Positions 16,383-24,828 of a stretch of 64,000 bases of DNA are shown piece after piece. Position 1 is the stretch's first letter. Each line of letters opens with the position of its first letter. The notes beneath the pieces are model-generated. The model was not told where the DNA came from, did not search any database, and was given only the letters and a program-made list of their open reading frames with translations. The DNA lies in the NCBI GenBank assembly GCA_002321895.1, contig DCMZ01000008.1:124001-188000 (forward strand), in the 5' to 3' direction. The translations under genes were made by a program, and so were the position numbers. The DNA is from Bdellovibrionaceae bacterium UBA1609. Its GTDB lineage: Bacteria; Bdellovibrionota; Bdellovibrionia; Bdellovibrionales; UBA1609.

Positions 16383-16958
16383 ATGGAGCATACATTACCT
16401 GAATTGCCTTGGCCGAAAGATGCTTTGGCTCCACGCATATCCGCGGAAACGATCGAATATCATTATGGAAAACACCACAATGCCTACGTTACTAAGTTAA
16501 ACGCTGGAATTAAAGGGACGGAATTTGAAGACATGCCTTTGGAAGATATAATCAAAAAGTCTTCTGGCGGAATCTTTAATAATGCCGCTCAAGTCTTTAA
16601 TCATACATTCTACTGGAACTGTTTGTCGCCAAATGGCGGTGGAGCCCCTACCGGTGCCGTAGCTAATGCTATTAATAGCAAATGGGGCGACTTTGATAAA
16701 TTCAAAGACGCTTTCTCAAATAGTGCAGCTACTAACTTCGGTTCAGGATGGACTTGGTTAGTTAAGACATCTGCTGGTGAATTAGATATCGTTAATACTG
16801 ATGATGCTGGCTGTCCTTTGACAGAAGGGTTAACGCCTGTTCTGACACTGGATGTTTGGGAGCACGCTTATTATATCGACTATCGTAATGCTCGTCCCAA
16901 TTACATCGAAGCTTTTTGGAGCCTCGTTAATTGGGATTTCGCTAATCAGAATATTTAA
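16383..16958 (+). CDS. sodB: Superoxide dismutase, iron type
   Basis: A 191-residue Fe/Mn superoxide dismutase. The first metal ligand is in the EYHYGKHHNAYV region (His26/27), the second in FNHTFYW, and the last two in DVWEHAYYID. The AAQVFNHTFYWNC form and short length suit the iron (SodB) group. There is no signal peptide, so it acts in the cytosol. AGGAGAG lies close before the ATG. A terminator follows directly. Position opposite msrA suggests a small oxidative-defence group. Confidence 0.95.
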   Translation: MEHTLPELPWPKDALAPRISAETIEYHYGKHHNAYVTKLNAGIKGTEFEDMPLEDIIKKSSGGIFNNAAQVFNHTFYWNCLSPNGGGAPTGAVANAINSKWGDFDKFKDAFSNSAATNFGSGWTWLVKTSAGELDIVNTDDAGCPLTEGLTPVLTLDVWEHAYYIDYRNARPNYIEAFWSLVNWDFANQNI

Positions 16959-16986
16959 TTCATTTTAAAAATTTTGATTTTAAAAA

Positions 16987-17012
16987 GTCAGCCCCTTGGG
17001 CTGACTTTTTTT
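16987..17012 (+). terminator. Rho-independent terminator after sodB
   Basis: An 8-bp stem (16987-16994 with 16998-17005) and a three-base loop are followed by a run of seven T. A-rich sequence on the other side lets it also serve the convergent lipoprotein gene. Confidence 0.9.
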
Positions 17013-17394
17013 ATAATGATTCCCAGAAACCACTATGTGTTGCGGTACAGTCTGCAATGGCTGCGGCATCATTCACCCAAGTTGAACCCTGATAATAGAC
17101 AAATTCACCGATAGTGGTAGAGCAACGCCCAAGGGCTCCTGTAGTAGAACAATCCAAATTCACGGTGGTGTCTAAATCGTACTGAGTGGTTGGGGAGTAG
17201 TTGAATGCTTGGTTGATACAAAGTGTTTCCGCGTCGGCCGACTGAATATTATCATAAAACTCTAAGCAAACATCGCCTCCCACCATTTCACAGGAAGCAC
17301 CATAGTACAAAAGTTCTGAAGTGGCTGAATCTCCGGCGCCAGTGAGGCAGCCGGTCAAGCCAAGAAATGAAAATAGAATAATCCAAAGTTTCAT
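17011..17394 (-). CDS. Small lipoprotein of unknown function
   Basis: The N-terminus MKLWIILFSFLGLTGC is a lipoprotein signal with lipobox LTGC, so the mature protein (about 110 residues) is anchored by Cys16. Several cysteines in the mature part (about seven) suggest disulfides. No family recognised. The start at 17394 is preferred to an upstream ATG at 17418 because it puts the signal at the N-terminus. Its promoter must overlap the neighbouring phosphatase gene: only 22 bases separate the two start codons. Confidence 0.7.
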   Translation of the reverse strand: MKLWIILFSFLGLTGCLTGAGDSATSELLYYGASCEMVGGDVCLEFYDNIQSADAETLCINQAFNYSPTTQYDLDTTVNLDCSTTGALGRCSTTIGEFVYYQGSTWVNDAAAIADCTATHSGFWESL

Positions 17395-17416
17395 ACTATT
17401 ATTGTACAGTATAATC

Positions 17417-18100
17417 ATGAGAATTCATAAGAAGCAGCTTCAAGGAAAGAATAGATATATCGTCGTGGGAGACGTACACGGTTGTATCGACGAGCTAGAA
17501 CATCTTTTGCGTAAGTGCGAGTATCAAAATGATACAGATGTATTGATTTTTGTAGGCGATCTGATTGGTAAAGGACCGGAATCCCTGGAGGTATTGAAGT
17601 TAGCTCAAGAGGAGCAGGCTTTCGTGGTTATGGGAAACCATGATCTGTCTTTCCTACGGCATCTAGAAGATGAATCCCATCGATCTGATTGGAGGGCCCT
17701 GAAGGAGCAAATGGGGTCGGGATGGCGAAAATGGAGAGACTACATTTCTAGCTTTCCTAAATACATTGAGTTTGATGACTTTATAGTTGTTCATGCAGGC
17801 CTTATTCCTGGGGAAGCCCCAAAGCAATCCGCGCTAGAACATCTATGCACCATTCGTACTTGGGACGGCAAAGGTGAAGATCTCAACAATCCTGAGGAAG
17901 ATCCACCCTGGTACAAGTTATATGAGGGTGAAAAAACAGTTGTGTATGGGCATTGGGCCACCAATGGTCTGAATTTACGAAAAAGCACCGTGGGTTTGGA
18001 TTCAGGCTGTGTTTATGGCAAAAAGCTTTCCGCTTGGATTTGGCCCGACAATGAAGTGATTCAAGTGAAGTCTAGCAGGGAATACAAATCTCCCTTTTAG
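17417..18100 (+). CDS. PPP-family metallophosphatase
   Basis: The three phosphoprotein phosphatase signatures are present: GDVHGC near residue 17, GDLIGKGP near 47, and GNHD near 75, with the later metal-binding histidines in VHAGLIPG and VYGHWA. They bind two metals that cut phosphate esters. Members act on Ser/Thr phosphoproteins or on diadenosine tetraphosphate; the sequence does not decide between them. At 227 residues it is a single cytosolic domain. ATG 17417 is chosen because it begins just before the conserved core; a longer reading would run deep into the opposite lipoprotein gene. Confidence 0.88.
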   Translation: MRIHKKQLQGKNRYIVVGDVHGCIDELEHLLRKCEYQNDTDVLIFVGDLIGKGPESLEVLKLAQEEQAFVVMGNHDLSFLRHLEDESHRSDWRALKEQMGSGWRKWRDYISSFPKYIEFDDFIVVHAGLIPGEAPKQSALEHLCTIRTWDGKGEDLNNPEEDPPWYKLYEGEKTVVYGHWATNGLNLRKSTVGLDSGCVYGKKLSAWIWPDNEVIQVKSSREYKSPF

Positions 18101-18214
18101 GTTCGGGAGTCGTCAGAACCGAGATTTTCAGTTCAATTCAAAATTCTCGACCAGAGTCCAGTTGATTCAAAAGTTTAGGGTCCCGATAAATATTTTATAA
18201 AAATAGGGATGCAA

Positions 18215-18739
18215 ATGTTTAAATGGATCACTTTTATAATTCTAATATTCGGTTTGGCAGGTTGTTCACAACATGAAGACGATTTTTATGCCTTTCAGGA
18301 AAGTGTTGGTAGTGAAATTATTCTAGAAGAATTTGGGTCCGCTCAGTACTTTACATACTCAGATGGGTATTCTTGTGTTCATAGCTCAGGAAAAGTGGTT
18401 CCTTCGTTCACAGATTCTATCTATTTTACGGATGGGAAAATTTGTCGAACTGGTGATTTGTGTAATCAAAGTATCAACTGTGTCGATGCATCTGAGGTGT
18501 CAGATTATGAAATGCTCGATGGTAATTTTAAGGTTTCGGCGTTTGGTTCGATTTACTCTTACGGTGCCGACTTAAATGAAACTGATGGTAAACCGACTGC
18601 GGACGTAAATAGGGTTTTAGCTTCGATAGAGAGAGACCCAGACATGGTAGATAATCCGGGTCATAAAAATTTAATTATAATTTATGCTCTATGGATCATG
18701 GCGATAGCTATGACCCTTTATATGCATGCGCCGGAGTGA
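18215..18739 (+). CDS. Lipoprotein with C-terminal membrane segment
   Basis: A lipoprotein signal (MFKWITFIILIFGLAGC) gives acylation at Cys17. The mature part contains five cysteines and no family that I recognise. Unusually, the last twenty or so residues (NLIIIYALWIMAIAMTLY) form a hydrophobic segment that could cross or enter a membrane, so the protein may be held at both ends. ATG 18215 has AGGG six bases upstream; ATG 18209 is adjacent to that site and less likely. The stop lies two bases from the convergent lipoprotein gene. Confidence 0.7.
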   Translation: MFKWITFIILIFGLAGCSQHEDDFYAFQESVGSEIILEEFGSAQYFTYSDGYSCVHSSGKVVPSFTDSIYFTDGKICRTGDLCNQSINCVDASEVSDYEMLDGNFKVSAFGSIYSYGADLNETDGKPTADVNRVLASIERDPDMVDNPGHKNLIIIYALWIMAIAMTLYMHAPE

Positions 18740-18740
18740 T

Positions 18741-19916
18741 TCACTCCAATTCAATAGTAATAGCTTCGCTTAAGCTTTTTCCAAAAGTTTCTGAGATAGA
18801 AACCGCTTGGATAAGGTAAGGTGTGTTTTTAGACAAACCTTCAACAGCGACAACATGATCAATTCTTAAAATATTATCCGCATCGGTAATGATTTCCTCA
18901 CCCGTGTAGAGGTTCACAACTCGAACTTGTGAAGTGGCCAGGATATCAGTGACCCAAGCCACTCGAAGAATCCCTGGATTGTCGATATCTTCATTAATAT
19001 CAAGACCACTGATCACCGGGGCTTGTCCGCTAACACACGGATTGTATACAGCTTGGTTGGGGATATAGTAATTATCTGAATCTAAGGGTTTCCAACCTCG
19101 CTCAAGGAGACCTAAATAGGCGCTTTTCGGTGCTGAGTTATTATTATAGTCAAAGTAAAGTGTGTTTCCGGTTTTACCACATTGTGGATCTTTTCCTGCT
19201 TCGTCAGGAGAGTTAATTTTTCTCCACATAGGAATTAGAGCAATGTGTTGTCGAGGTCCTTGATAATAATGCATTAAGGTTGGAATTTCAGTTTCTTGGG
19301 TAAGCTCAATAGCGACACTAGAGCAACCAAAACGAGTGGGATGGTCTCCGTCATTATCTACAACAACCTCATAAATTCCTTGGCTGTTGCGCATTTTCAA
19401 AATGGATCCGTCATCAGAAAGTAGTGCCAGCTCATAGAGGCCCGGTTCATCATCCGGACCTAGCTGGATAATTGTCTTCATATCTAGTGCAAAGTACTCA
19501 TGTAAGTCTTCACCAGAATCATCTTGAATAACCTCTCCCGTTTCTGTAGGAAACCCCGCCGTCCAAAGGCGTGTGGGAACATTGATGTCAGAAAAGAAAA
19601 GAGTTTTAGAGGACTTCTGGCCATACTCTATATATTTCATGACATCATAATAGCGTTCTTGGCCGGCACCTCTATAATAGAGATCTGCTTGAATTCCACC
19701 GTTAAAAGTCGTGTTGCCACCACCATCAAATGGATCGCACACAATTTGATTCAGTTTATGTTGGTTAACATCGTAGGCACTTAATGGCCCTTCTGTGGCA
19801 TCTTCAGTGAGAACTGCCTTTGGAGTAGAACCATTCGGTTCTGTACAACCTGTTAGATAGGCCAAAGCGGCAAAGCTTCCTAAAAATAAATTTATTTTTT
19901 TATGAACCAAAACCAT
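18741..19916 (-). CDS. Large lipoprotein with PA14-like and Fn3-like parts
   Basis: The signal and lipobox (YLTGC) mark a lipoprotein. Residues about 75-230 resemble a PA14-type beta domain: an opening with GIQADLYY, a central LALLSDDGS and a later YYQGPRQ. The C-terminal ninety residues have an Fn3-like pattern with AWVTDILATSQVRV and LSKNTPYLI. PA14 domains often bind carbohydrates, so surface or cell-wall binding is possible; this is inference. ATG 19916 has GGAGGGAC at a good distance; GTG 19919 is too near. It converges on the lipoprotein gene upstream. Confidence 0.65.
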   Translation of the reverse strand: MVLVHKKINLFLGSFAALAYLTGCTEPNGSTPKAVLTEDATEGPLSAYDVNQHKLNQIVCDPFDGGGNTTFNGGIQADLYYRGAGQERYYDVMKYIEYGQKSSKTLFFSDINVPTRLWTAGFPTETGEVIQDDSGEDLHEYFALDMKTIIQLGPDDEPGLYELALLSDDGSILKMRNSQGIYEVVVDNDGDHPTRFGCSSVAIELTQETEIPTLMHYYQGPRQHIALIPMWRKINSPDEAGKDPQCGKTGNTLYFDYNNNSAPKSAYLGLLERGWKPLDSDNYYIPNQAVYNPCVSGQAPVISGLDINEDIDNPGILRVAWVTDILATSQVRVVNLYTGEEIITDADNILRIDHVVAVEGLSKNTPYLIQAVSISETFGKSLSEAITIELE

Positions 19917-20186
19917 CACGTCCCTCCAAATACCTCTCCAATTATTTTACTTAGTTTTTTTTGATTGGTGTGAAAGTGATTCCGTTGGTATCAAATGCAC
20001 TCTCTAAGAGTTTGACAATTTTTTTGGAATTCCAGATTTCGGTGGAAAATAGATTACAAGTTTGACGATTAAACGGTCATTTACCTCAAACTGTTTTTAA
20101 AGTGTTGTATCAAGATAGAGGAACTTGTCTCAGGGTGAGTCGTATTTTTGCCTTAGTACGAAACATAATACTTGTAACGCATCAAG

Positions 20187-20203
20187 CCGACACAGGAAGT
20201 CGG
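20187..20203. promoter_or_regulatory. Inverted repeat in the parA 5' region
   Basis: The 345-base gap between the PA14-like lipoprotein and parA has no gene that I can support. It holds this 5-bp inverted repeat (20187-20191 with 20199-20203) about 60 bases before the parA start. It could be an operator or a hairpin in the leader. I see no convincing promoter boxes. Confidence 0.3.
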
Positions 20204-20265
20204 TTTCCAATTGAGACACGAGGTGACAGAATAAATTAGATCAGTTTTACGAAGGATTGTAATCC

Positions 20266-21012
20266 ATGTCCATAATCTCTGTGATCAATCAGAAGGGTGG
20301 GGTCGCAAAAACCACCACATCAATAAACATAGCCTCTTCCTGGTCAAAGCGAGGGAAGAAAGTATTACTTATCGATTTAGATCCGCAGTCCTCTGCGACT
20401 CATGCGATTTTTGGGGATAAGGAATTCGATAATACGGTTTTTGATATTCTTATTAATCGTTTATCGCCAGAGGAAGCTGTTGTCCATAGCGAGGCTTTTG
20501 ATATTGATGTGATTCCTTCGGAGATCATGCTTTCCGGTGTGGATATACAATTGGCAGCCCATTATGGACGAGAGCGTATTCTCAAAAAAGCCTTGGAAAG
20601 TATTAAACGAAAATATGATGTGATCATCATAGATTGTTCGCCCTCTTTGGGGCTTCTTACAGTCAATGCGCTGTTGGCATCGAAAGACATAATAATTCCC
20701 ATTTGTCCCGAATATTTCTCATTAAAGGGTATTGAGTTAATTTTAGAAACTCTAAAGAACCTTCGCGTAGGTTTAGGGCATAAGCTAAATGTTCAAGGCA
20801 TTGTCATTACCCGATATCGAAATAGAAAAGTGACTAACGATGTAATCAAGGACGTAAGAGAGAAGATTGGGCTCAATGTTTTTGATAGCTTTATTCCAGA
20901 TAATATTTCTGTAGAAGAGGCGCATCACAGACATATTCCAGTTCATAAATACGCCCCTAGTAGTAAAGGTGCTAAAGCTTACAATGCTCTTTCTAAGGAA
21001 ATTAAAGTATGA
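20266..21012 (+). CDS. ParA/Soj family ATPase (orphan)
   Basis: A 248-residue MinD/ParA-type ATPase. The deviant Walker A box is KGGVAKTT (Ala where most have Gly), keeping both lysines; Walker A' DLDPQ and Walker B IIIDCSPSLG follow. It lacks the N-terminal DNA-binding region of plasmid ParA, so it is the short Soj type. No parB or parS-like gene follows; instead three genes of unknown function do. It may position a cell structure rather than the chromosome. A ribosome site (GAAGGA) lies before the ATG, and its stop overlaps the next gene by four bases. Confidence 0.9.
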   Translation: MSIISVINQKGGVAKTTTSINIASSWSKRGKKVLLIDLDPQSSATHAIFGDKEFDNTVFDILINRLSPEEAVVHSEAFDIDVIPSEIMLSGVDIQLAAHYGRERILKKALESIKRKYDVIIIDCSPSLGLLTVNALLASKDIIIPICPEYFSLKGIELILETLKNLRVGLGHKLNVQGIVITRYRNRKVTNDVIKDVREKIGLNVFDSFIPDNISVEEAHHRHIPVHKYAPSSKGAKAYNALSKEIKV

Positions 21013-21452
21013 GTAAGTCGAATCCTCTGTTTGTAGACAGTACGAAAATTGGAAGTGATAGTATTGGCTGTCGGATTGAGTTGTCCAAGTTGACCATAGA
21101 GAACGGCCAATCGGTTTATGCCAAGTTTTGTGATGCTAGTGGCTTTGAGGAAAGCACGCAGTTACAAAAGCATCCTGAAGAAGATATTTATTTTGGAAAA
21201 ATTTGGCTGAATCACCAGCAAGAAATCACTTTTCAGTTCTATATTATGAATGAGGCTGGGATCCACAAGGTATCAAAAACCAATCAAGCAAAGGCCACAT
21301 ACATCATCGAATCTGATTGGGAGGATTCGGAGGATAGTGTTGAGTTGATTCAAGCGAGTCACCTGAAAGATGCCGAATCTGAAGATCCTGAAGTAAAGCC
21401 TTTGGATGATCTCGGTGACTTGAGTTCCCTTATAGATAAATGGGGCCTCTAA
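21009..21452 (+). CDS. Hypothetical protein in parA operon
   Basis: No family recognised. The first hundred residues have a beta-rich pattern; the last forty are strongly acidic (EDSEDS, EDPE) and end in a short SLIDKWGL motif that looks like a docking tail. It overlaps parA by four bases (ATGA), so the two are co-translated and the protein may be the ParA cargo or partner. It is soluble, with no signal or membrane segment. Confidence 0.75.
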   Translation: MSKSNPLFVDSTKIGSDSIGCRIELSKLTIENGQSVYAKFCDASGFEESTQLQKHPEEDIYFGKIWLNHQQEITFQFYIMNEAGIHKVSKTNQAKATYIIESDWEDSEDSVELIQASHLKDAESEDPEVKPLDDLGDLSSLIDKWGL

Positions 21453-22115
21453 TTGATTGATTGGATGTTGGCTCAAGGAATCACTGAGCCAATGACTCTC
21501 ATTACGGACTACCTTTTAGCCGGAACGTCTTTTTATGCGTTTTTCTTGATTAAAAGAAGTCGAAACTTTAATTCCTTACGTTCCTACTGGATGACCGCGT
21601 TTTTCGCGCTTGGGTTTGCCGCACTGCTTGGTGGAACATCCCACGGATTTAGATTGTTTATAACAGATTTTGAGAAGTCTATAATATGGAAACTCACTCT
21701 GTTTAATGTCTTTAAAGCTTCATTGGCTCTCTCTTTGATTTTTTTGATGCAAGTTTTTTCAGGCCAGTGGATGTCGAGAATTAAGATTATTTTATGGCTA
21801 AAGTTTTTTATTTTTCTATTTTTAGCAGTGTTTGTTTCGGATCAATTCATTATTGCTATTTTGGATTATTTCCCGGCCCTTTTGATCACCGGGGGAGTTT
21901 CTCTGAAGCTTTGGCTTGGGAGGAATAAAACCTACTATCGTTATTTTGTTTTAGCTGTGGGTTTGTCTTTTGTTGGTGCCATTGTCCAGATGTTAAAGGT
22001 TTCTCTGCATTTACATTTCAATCATAACGACATCTATCATATTATTCAGATTGTAGCTTTATGGGGCTTTTATACAGGGGCTCGAAATCAAATCGAGGAG
22101 AAATTAAATGTCTGA
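21453..22115 (+). CDS. Seven-helix-like membrane protein
   Basis: A 220-residue protein with about seven hydrophobic helices and hardly any loops; I recognise no transporter motif. It resembles uncharacterised small integral membrane families (DUF6962-like), but this is uncertain. The TTG at 21453 follows the previous stop directly; ATG 21465 is an alternative that keeps all helices. It overlaps the next gene by eight bases. Membership in the parA operon suggests a membrane anchor or site for the ATPase system. Confidence 0.7.
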   Translation: MIDWMLAQGITEPMTLITDYLLAGTSFYAFFLIKRSRNFNSLRSYWMTAFFALGFAALLGGTSHGFRLFITDFEKSIIWKLTLFNVFKASLALSLIFLMQVFSGQWMSRIKIILWLKFFIFLFLAVFVSDQFIIAILDYFPALLITGGVSLKLWLGRNKTYYRYFVLAVGLSFVGAIVQMLKVSLHLHFNHNDIYHIIQIVALWGFYTGARNQIEEKLNV

Positions 22116-22539
22116 CCGTCGAATGACCGAAAGAAGAGATGATCTAAGGGGCGAAGAGACGAGAGGAGAGCGCCGAGACGGCAACCAAGAGCGAAGGATG
22201 ATTCAGAGGTTTACGAATAAATCTGTTCGGGAATCGGTGGAGCAGCTGAGTTTCTGGTTGAGAGTTCTTTGCGGAGTGTTAACTCTATTTGGAATTTACC
22301 AATTGGTTCAAGTGGGTTTGGTGGGTGTTCGACAGTCTGGGCCCGAAATCTTAAATGCAGTTCTGCTGTTTTGTTCAGCATACTTTACTTATTCGCCCAT
22401 TCCTTGGTCAAAAACGTACCTTTTAAATGAGTCGGTGAGCAACTTTGAGAATCTTTTTGATCGATTGACCGGCTTAGTTCGTTTTAGTTCCTTTTTAGCT
22501 GCACTGTACCTCATTGTATTCGTTGTAAAGCAAATATAG
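22108..22539 (+). CDS. Membrane protein with Arg-rich N-terminus
   Basis: The first thirty residues are crowded with Arg, Asp and Glu (RRMTERRDD, RGERRDG) and are probably cytosolic. Three hydrophobic helices follow (about residues 50-70, 80-100 and 120-140). No known family. It is the last gene of the parA operon and overlaps the preceding gene. The charged tail could bind a partner or nucleic acid, but nothing in the sequence shows which. Confidence 0.7.
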   Translation: MSDRRMTERRDDLRGEETRGERRDGNQERRMIQRFTNKSVRESVEQLSFWLRVLCGVLTLFGIYQLVQVGLVGVRQSGPEILNAVLLFCSAYFTYSPIPWSKTYLLNESVSNFENLFDRLTGLVRFSSFLAALYLIVFVVKQI

Positions 22540-22540
22540 C

Positions 22541-22565
22541 AGACTGACTTTGGTCTACTTTTTTT
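22541..22565 (+). terminator. Weak terminator after parA operon
   Basis: A short stem (AGAC 22541-22544 with GTCT 22553-22556) is followed by a long T run. It stands between the last parA-operon gene and fadL. Confidence 0.35.
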
Positions 22566-22637
22566 GTTTTACTGTCTTCAGGTTTTCGTTAGGATAGCGT
22601 TAAACAAACCTAATTAATCATAACCTGGAGTGGGAAT

Positions 22638-23906
22638 ATGAGATCTATCAATAAACTTATCGCGGCTATTGCGTTGATTTTTTCAGCGCAAGCATTTGGT
22701 GCCGGCTTTGAGAAAACAACAACTTTTTCTGCTGAAAATGCGGCTCTTTCGAATGCAACTACAAGTGTAGTTCAAGGTGCTGATGCTGTGCTATTTAACC
22801 CCGCCGGTTTAGTGCGCGGTCCGGATCGCGAGTACTCTTTTAACCTTTCGCCGGCTTTCAGTACTTTTACTGGGCCAACAAATGTGAATGATACTTCTTC
22901 AAGTACAGGTGATCAGCAAATTTCACCTCTATTCGGTATTCTTTCTAAGTATAAACTTACAGAACAACTGTCATTGGGTTATGGGATCTTTTCTGTTGGT
23001 GGAACTGCAGTAGATCACGGTACTTTGGATTTCTCTGGAAGTGCTGGCTATACTGGAGTTACCGCAGCAAATGGCGTTAAATTTACCAGCGACCTTAAAA
23101 TTCTCGAATTTACAGCTGCTGCGGGTTACGCAATTAATGAGCAGTTTAGTGTGGGTCTCGGTTGGAGAGCTAGTTTTGTATCGGCTGATTACGAATCCTA
23201 TTCTCCAGGCACTGGGCCAGCTACAATTACCGATGTAAAATTAGAAGGTCTGAAGGCTCAAGACTTTGGTGGATTTCGCTTAGGAGCTCAGTATGACGGT
23301 GGAAAATGGGGCGCCGGCTTCACTTATAGAACAAAAGTGGAATTTACGGCTAAAGGTGATGCTACTACAGAAACTTTCTTAGGAGCGAATGGTGCGACGG
23401 TTGTGGCTTCGGCTACCGATGATGTTGAAGCTGAAAACGTACTTCCGTCCGCTTTCGACTTGGCTTTTCACTACGATATCGATGAAGCCACTCGCGTTTT
23501 TGTGGGTTACACTCAACACAATTATTCAGAGAACGAGCAATTTGACCTCACCTCGGCTGGCGCTTTTGCAGCATCAAGTGGTGTGGCTACAATTCCTCAG
23601 GATTGGGAAAACTCTGAAGTTTATAAATTAGCTGTGGAGTATAAGGGTTGGGCTTACCCCGTGCGTGTTGGATATGCTTACGTAGCTCCAGCAACGAGCA
23701 AAGATAAGGCTTCTGCGGGTTACACAGCTCCAGGTCCAGGTTACAACTTTGGCGTGGGTAGCTCTTACGCCATTGGAGATTCTGCTATCGATTACGCGCT
23801 TGAAGTGGGTGGATCTAGTGGTGATGGAGATGCTTATTACGGAACTTCTGGTGACTTTTCTACCAACTACACTCAACTGCACGTATCTTATAAATTACCT
23901 TGGTAA
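22638..23906 (+). CDS. FadL/OmpP1 family outer membrane protein
   Basis: A signal peptide (to AFGAGFEK, about residue 22) is followed by the FadL N-terminal plug pattern: ENAALSNATTSVVQGADAV, then LFNPAGL. The rest is a run of amphipathic beta strands ending in an aromatic tail (YKLPW), as in outer-membrane barrels. FadL proteins let long-chain fatty acids or other hydrophobic molecules pass the outer membrane. The length (422) fits the family. It is a single gene with its own strong terminator. Confidence 0.93.
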   Translation: MRSINKLIAAIALIFSAQAFGAGFEKTTTFSAENAALSNATTSVVQGADAVLFNPAGLVRGPDREYSFNLSPAFSTFTGPTNVNDTSSSTGDQQISPLFGILSKYKLTEQLSLGYGIFSVGGTAVDHGTLDFSGSAGYTGVTAANGVKFTSDLKILEFTAAAGYAINEQFSVGLGWRASFVSADYESYSPGTGPATITDVKLEGLKAQDFGGFRLGAQYDGGKWGAGFTYRTKVEFTAKGDATTETFLGANGATVVASATDDVEAENVLPSAFDLAFHYDIDEATRVFVGYTQHNYSENEQFDLTSAGAFAASSGVATIPQDWENSEVYKLAVEYKGWAYPVRVGYAYVAPATSKDKASAGYTAPGPGYNFGVGSSYAIGDSAIDYALEVGGSSGDGDAYYGTSGDFSTNYTQLHVSYKLPW

Positions 23907-23931
23907 GATACTTTTAAACTTTGATTTAATT

Positions 23932-23960
23932 AAAGGCCACTTTCCAGTGGCCTTTTTTTT
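23932..23960 (+). terminator. Rho-independent terminator after fadL-like gene
   Basis: Stem 23934-23940 with 23947-23953 (AGGCCAC / GTGGCCT), a six-base loop and a T run after it. Confidence 0.92.
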
Positions 23961-23984
23961 GGACAAGTCGGTGTTTTTAATCGT

Positions 23985-24014
23985 TGTTGCCACTTGTCAA
24001 TTTTTCTCTATAAT
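23985..24014 (+). promoter_or_regulatory. Promoter with start at the ATG of the PilZ-like gene
   Basis: TTGCCA at 23985-23990 and a perfect TATAAT at 24009-24014 are 18 bases apart. Transcription would start near 24021, which is the A of the ATG, so the mRNA is probably leaderless. Confidence 0.55.
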
Positions 24015-24020
24015 CAATGT

Positions 24021-24293
24021 ATGCCACGTTTTCGATTTACAGCAGATCCAAATACCACCGTTGGGCTTCATTCTGTGGGTGAAGAGGGAAAACTATTATT
24101 TACCGGTTTAGTTGTGGATGAATCCAAATCTGGTTTTTGTGGGTGTTTTGTTCGCGAAGATGATTTTCGAGTGGGCGAGGCCTATAGCGCAAAGGTGGGT
24201 ATGCTTGGAGTGATGGAATGTGAAGTCCGATGGAGTCAACGCGTGGACGAGAAGATTCTAAAAGTGGGCTTTATGTATCGCGATGAAGATTAG
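24021..24293 (+). CDS. Small PilZ-like domain protein
   Basis: A 90-residue cytosolic protein of beta strands. The pattern (Gly-rich start, KSGFCGCFV, VRWSQRVDEKILKVGFMY) resembles a single PilZ domain, but the RxxxR and DxSxxG c-di-GMP-binding motifs are not clear, so the domain may not bind the nucleotide. ATG 24021 is taken because a promoter would place the transcript start there and the family core begins with it; no Shine-Dalgarno site is seen. No operon partner on this strand. Confidence 0.6.
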   Translation: MPRFRFTADPNTTVGLHSVGEEGKLLFTGLVVDESKSGFCGCFVREDDFRVGEAYSAKVGMLGVMECEVRWSQRVDEKILKVGFMYRDED

Positions 24294-24354
24294 GCTTCTT
24301 CCGTAGGCGAGTCTTTTGATTCTAGTATTTAGAAATATATTTGTGAAATTGAAG

Positions 24355-24828
24355 CTAGAGTTTTTCATGTTGAATACTAATGAGGAGCTCGGAACAGGCG
24401 TCCTCTAAAATATCCATAACCAGTCTAAATCCATCATCGCCACCGTAATAGGGATCGGGGACATCCGTGACTTCATGAATTTTACAAAATTGAGTCATAG
24501 GCACGACTTTACTTTTTTGCTGTTCATTGCTGGTTAATTCCAAGACATCTCGGAAGTTATTGGTGTCCATTGTGCAAATGATGTCGAATTTATCAAAATC
24601 CAAAAGCTCAATTTTTCTAGATCGACTGAGGAGCTCATAACCTCGCTGTTTTGCATGCTCTTGCATCCTTCCGTCAGCGGGCTCCCCTCTGTGATGAGCG
24701 ATAGTTCCTGCCGAATCATAGGAAATCAGATTCTCAAGGTTCGCATCTTTAACCATTTTTGCAAAGATGCCCTCGGCAGCTGGGGATCTACAAATATTTC
24801 CCAAGCATACAAATAATACTCGTTTCAC
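24355..24828 (-). CDS. Low molecular weight protein tyrosine phosphatase
   Basis: The N-terminal catalytic loop CLGNICRS (Cys and Arg of CX5R) and the late DPYYGGDDGF acid motif (the general-acid Asp) are both present. The protein is 157 residues, a single domain. It removes phosphate from tyrosine in proteins or from small molecules. The GTG start overlaps the end of msrB (GTGA), so both are translated from one mRNA. Confidence 0.95.
   Translation of the reverse strand: MKRVLFVCLGNICRSPAAEGIFAKMVKDANLENLISYDSAGTIAHHRGEPADGRMQEHAKQRGYELLSRSRKIELLDFDKFDIICTMDTNNFRDVLELTSNEQQKSKVVPMTQFCKIHEVTDVPDPYYGGDDGFRLVMDILEDACSELLISIQHEKL

Noticed and set aside
17410..17415. TATAAT as promoter of the PPP phosphatase
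   Set aside because: It ends two bases before the ATG, so transcription would begin inside the gene.
23749..24111. Plus-strand frame across the end of fadL
   Set aside because: It crosses the fadL stop and its terminator, so it cannot be a normal gene.
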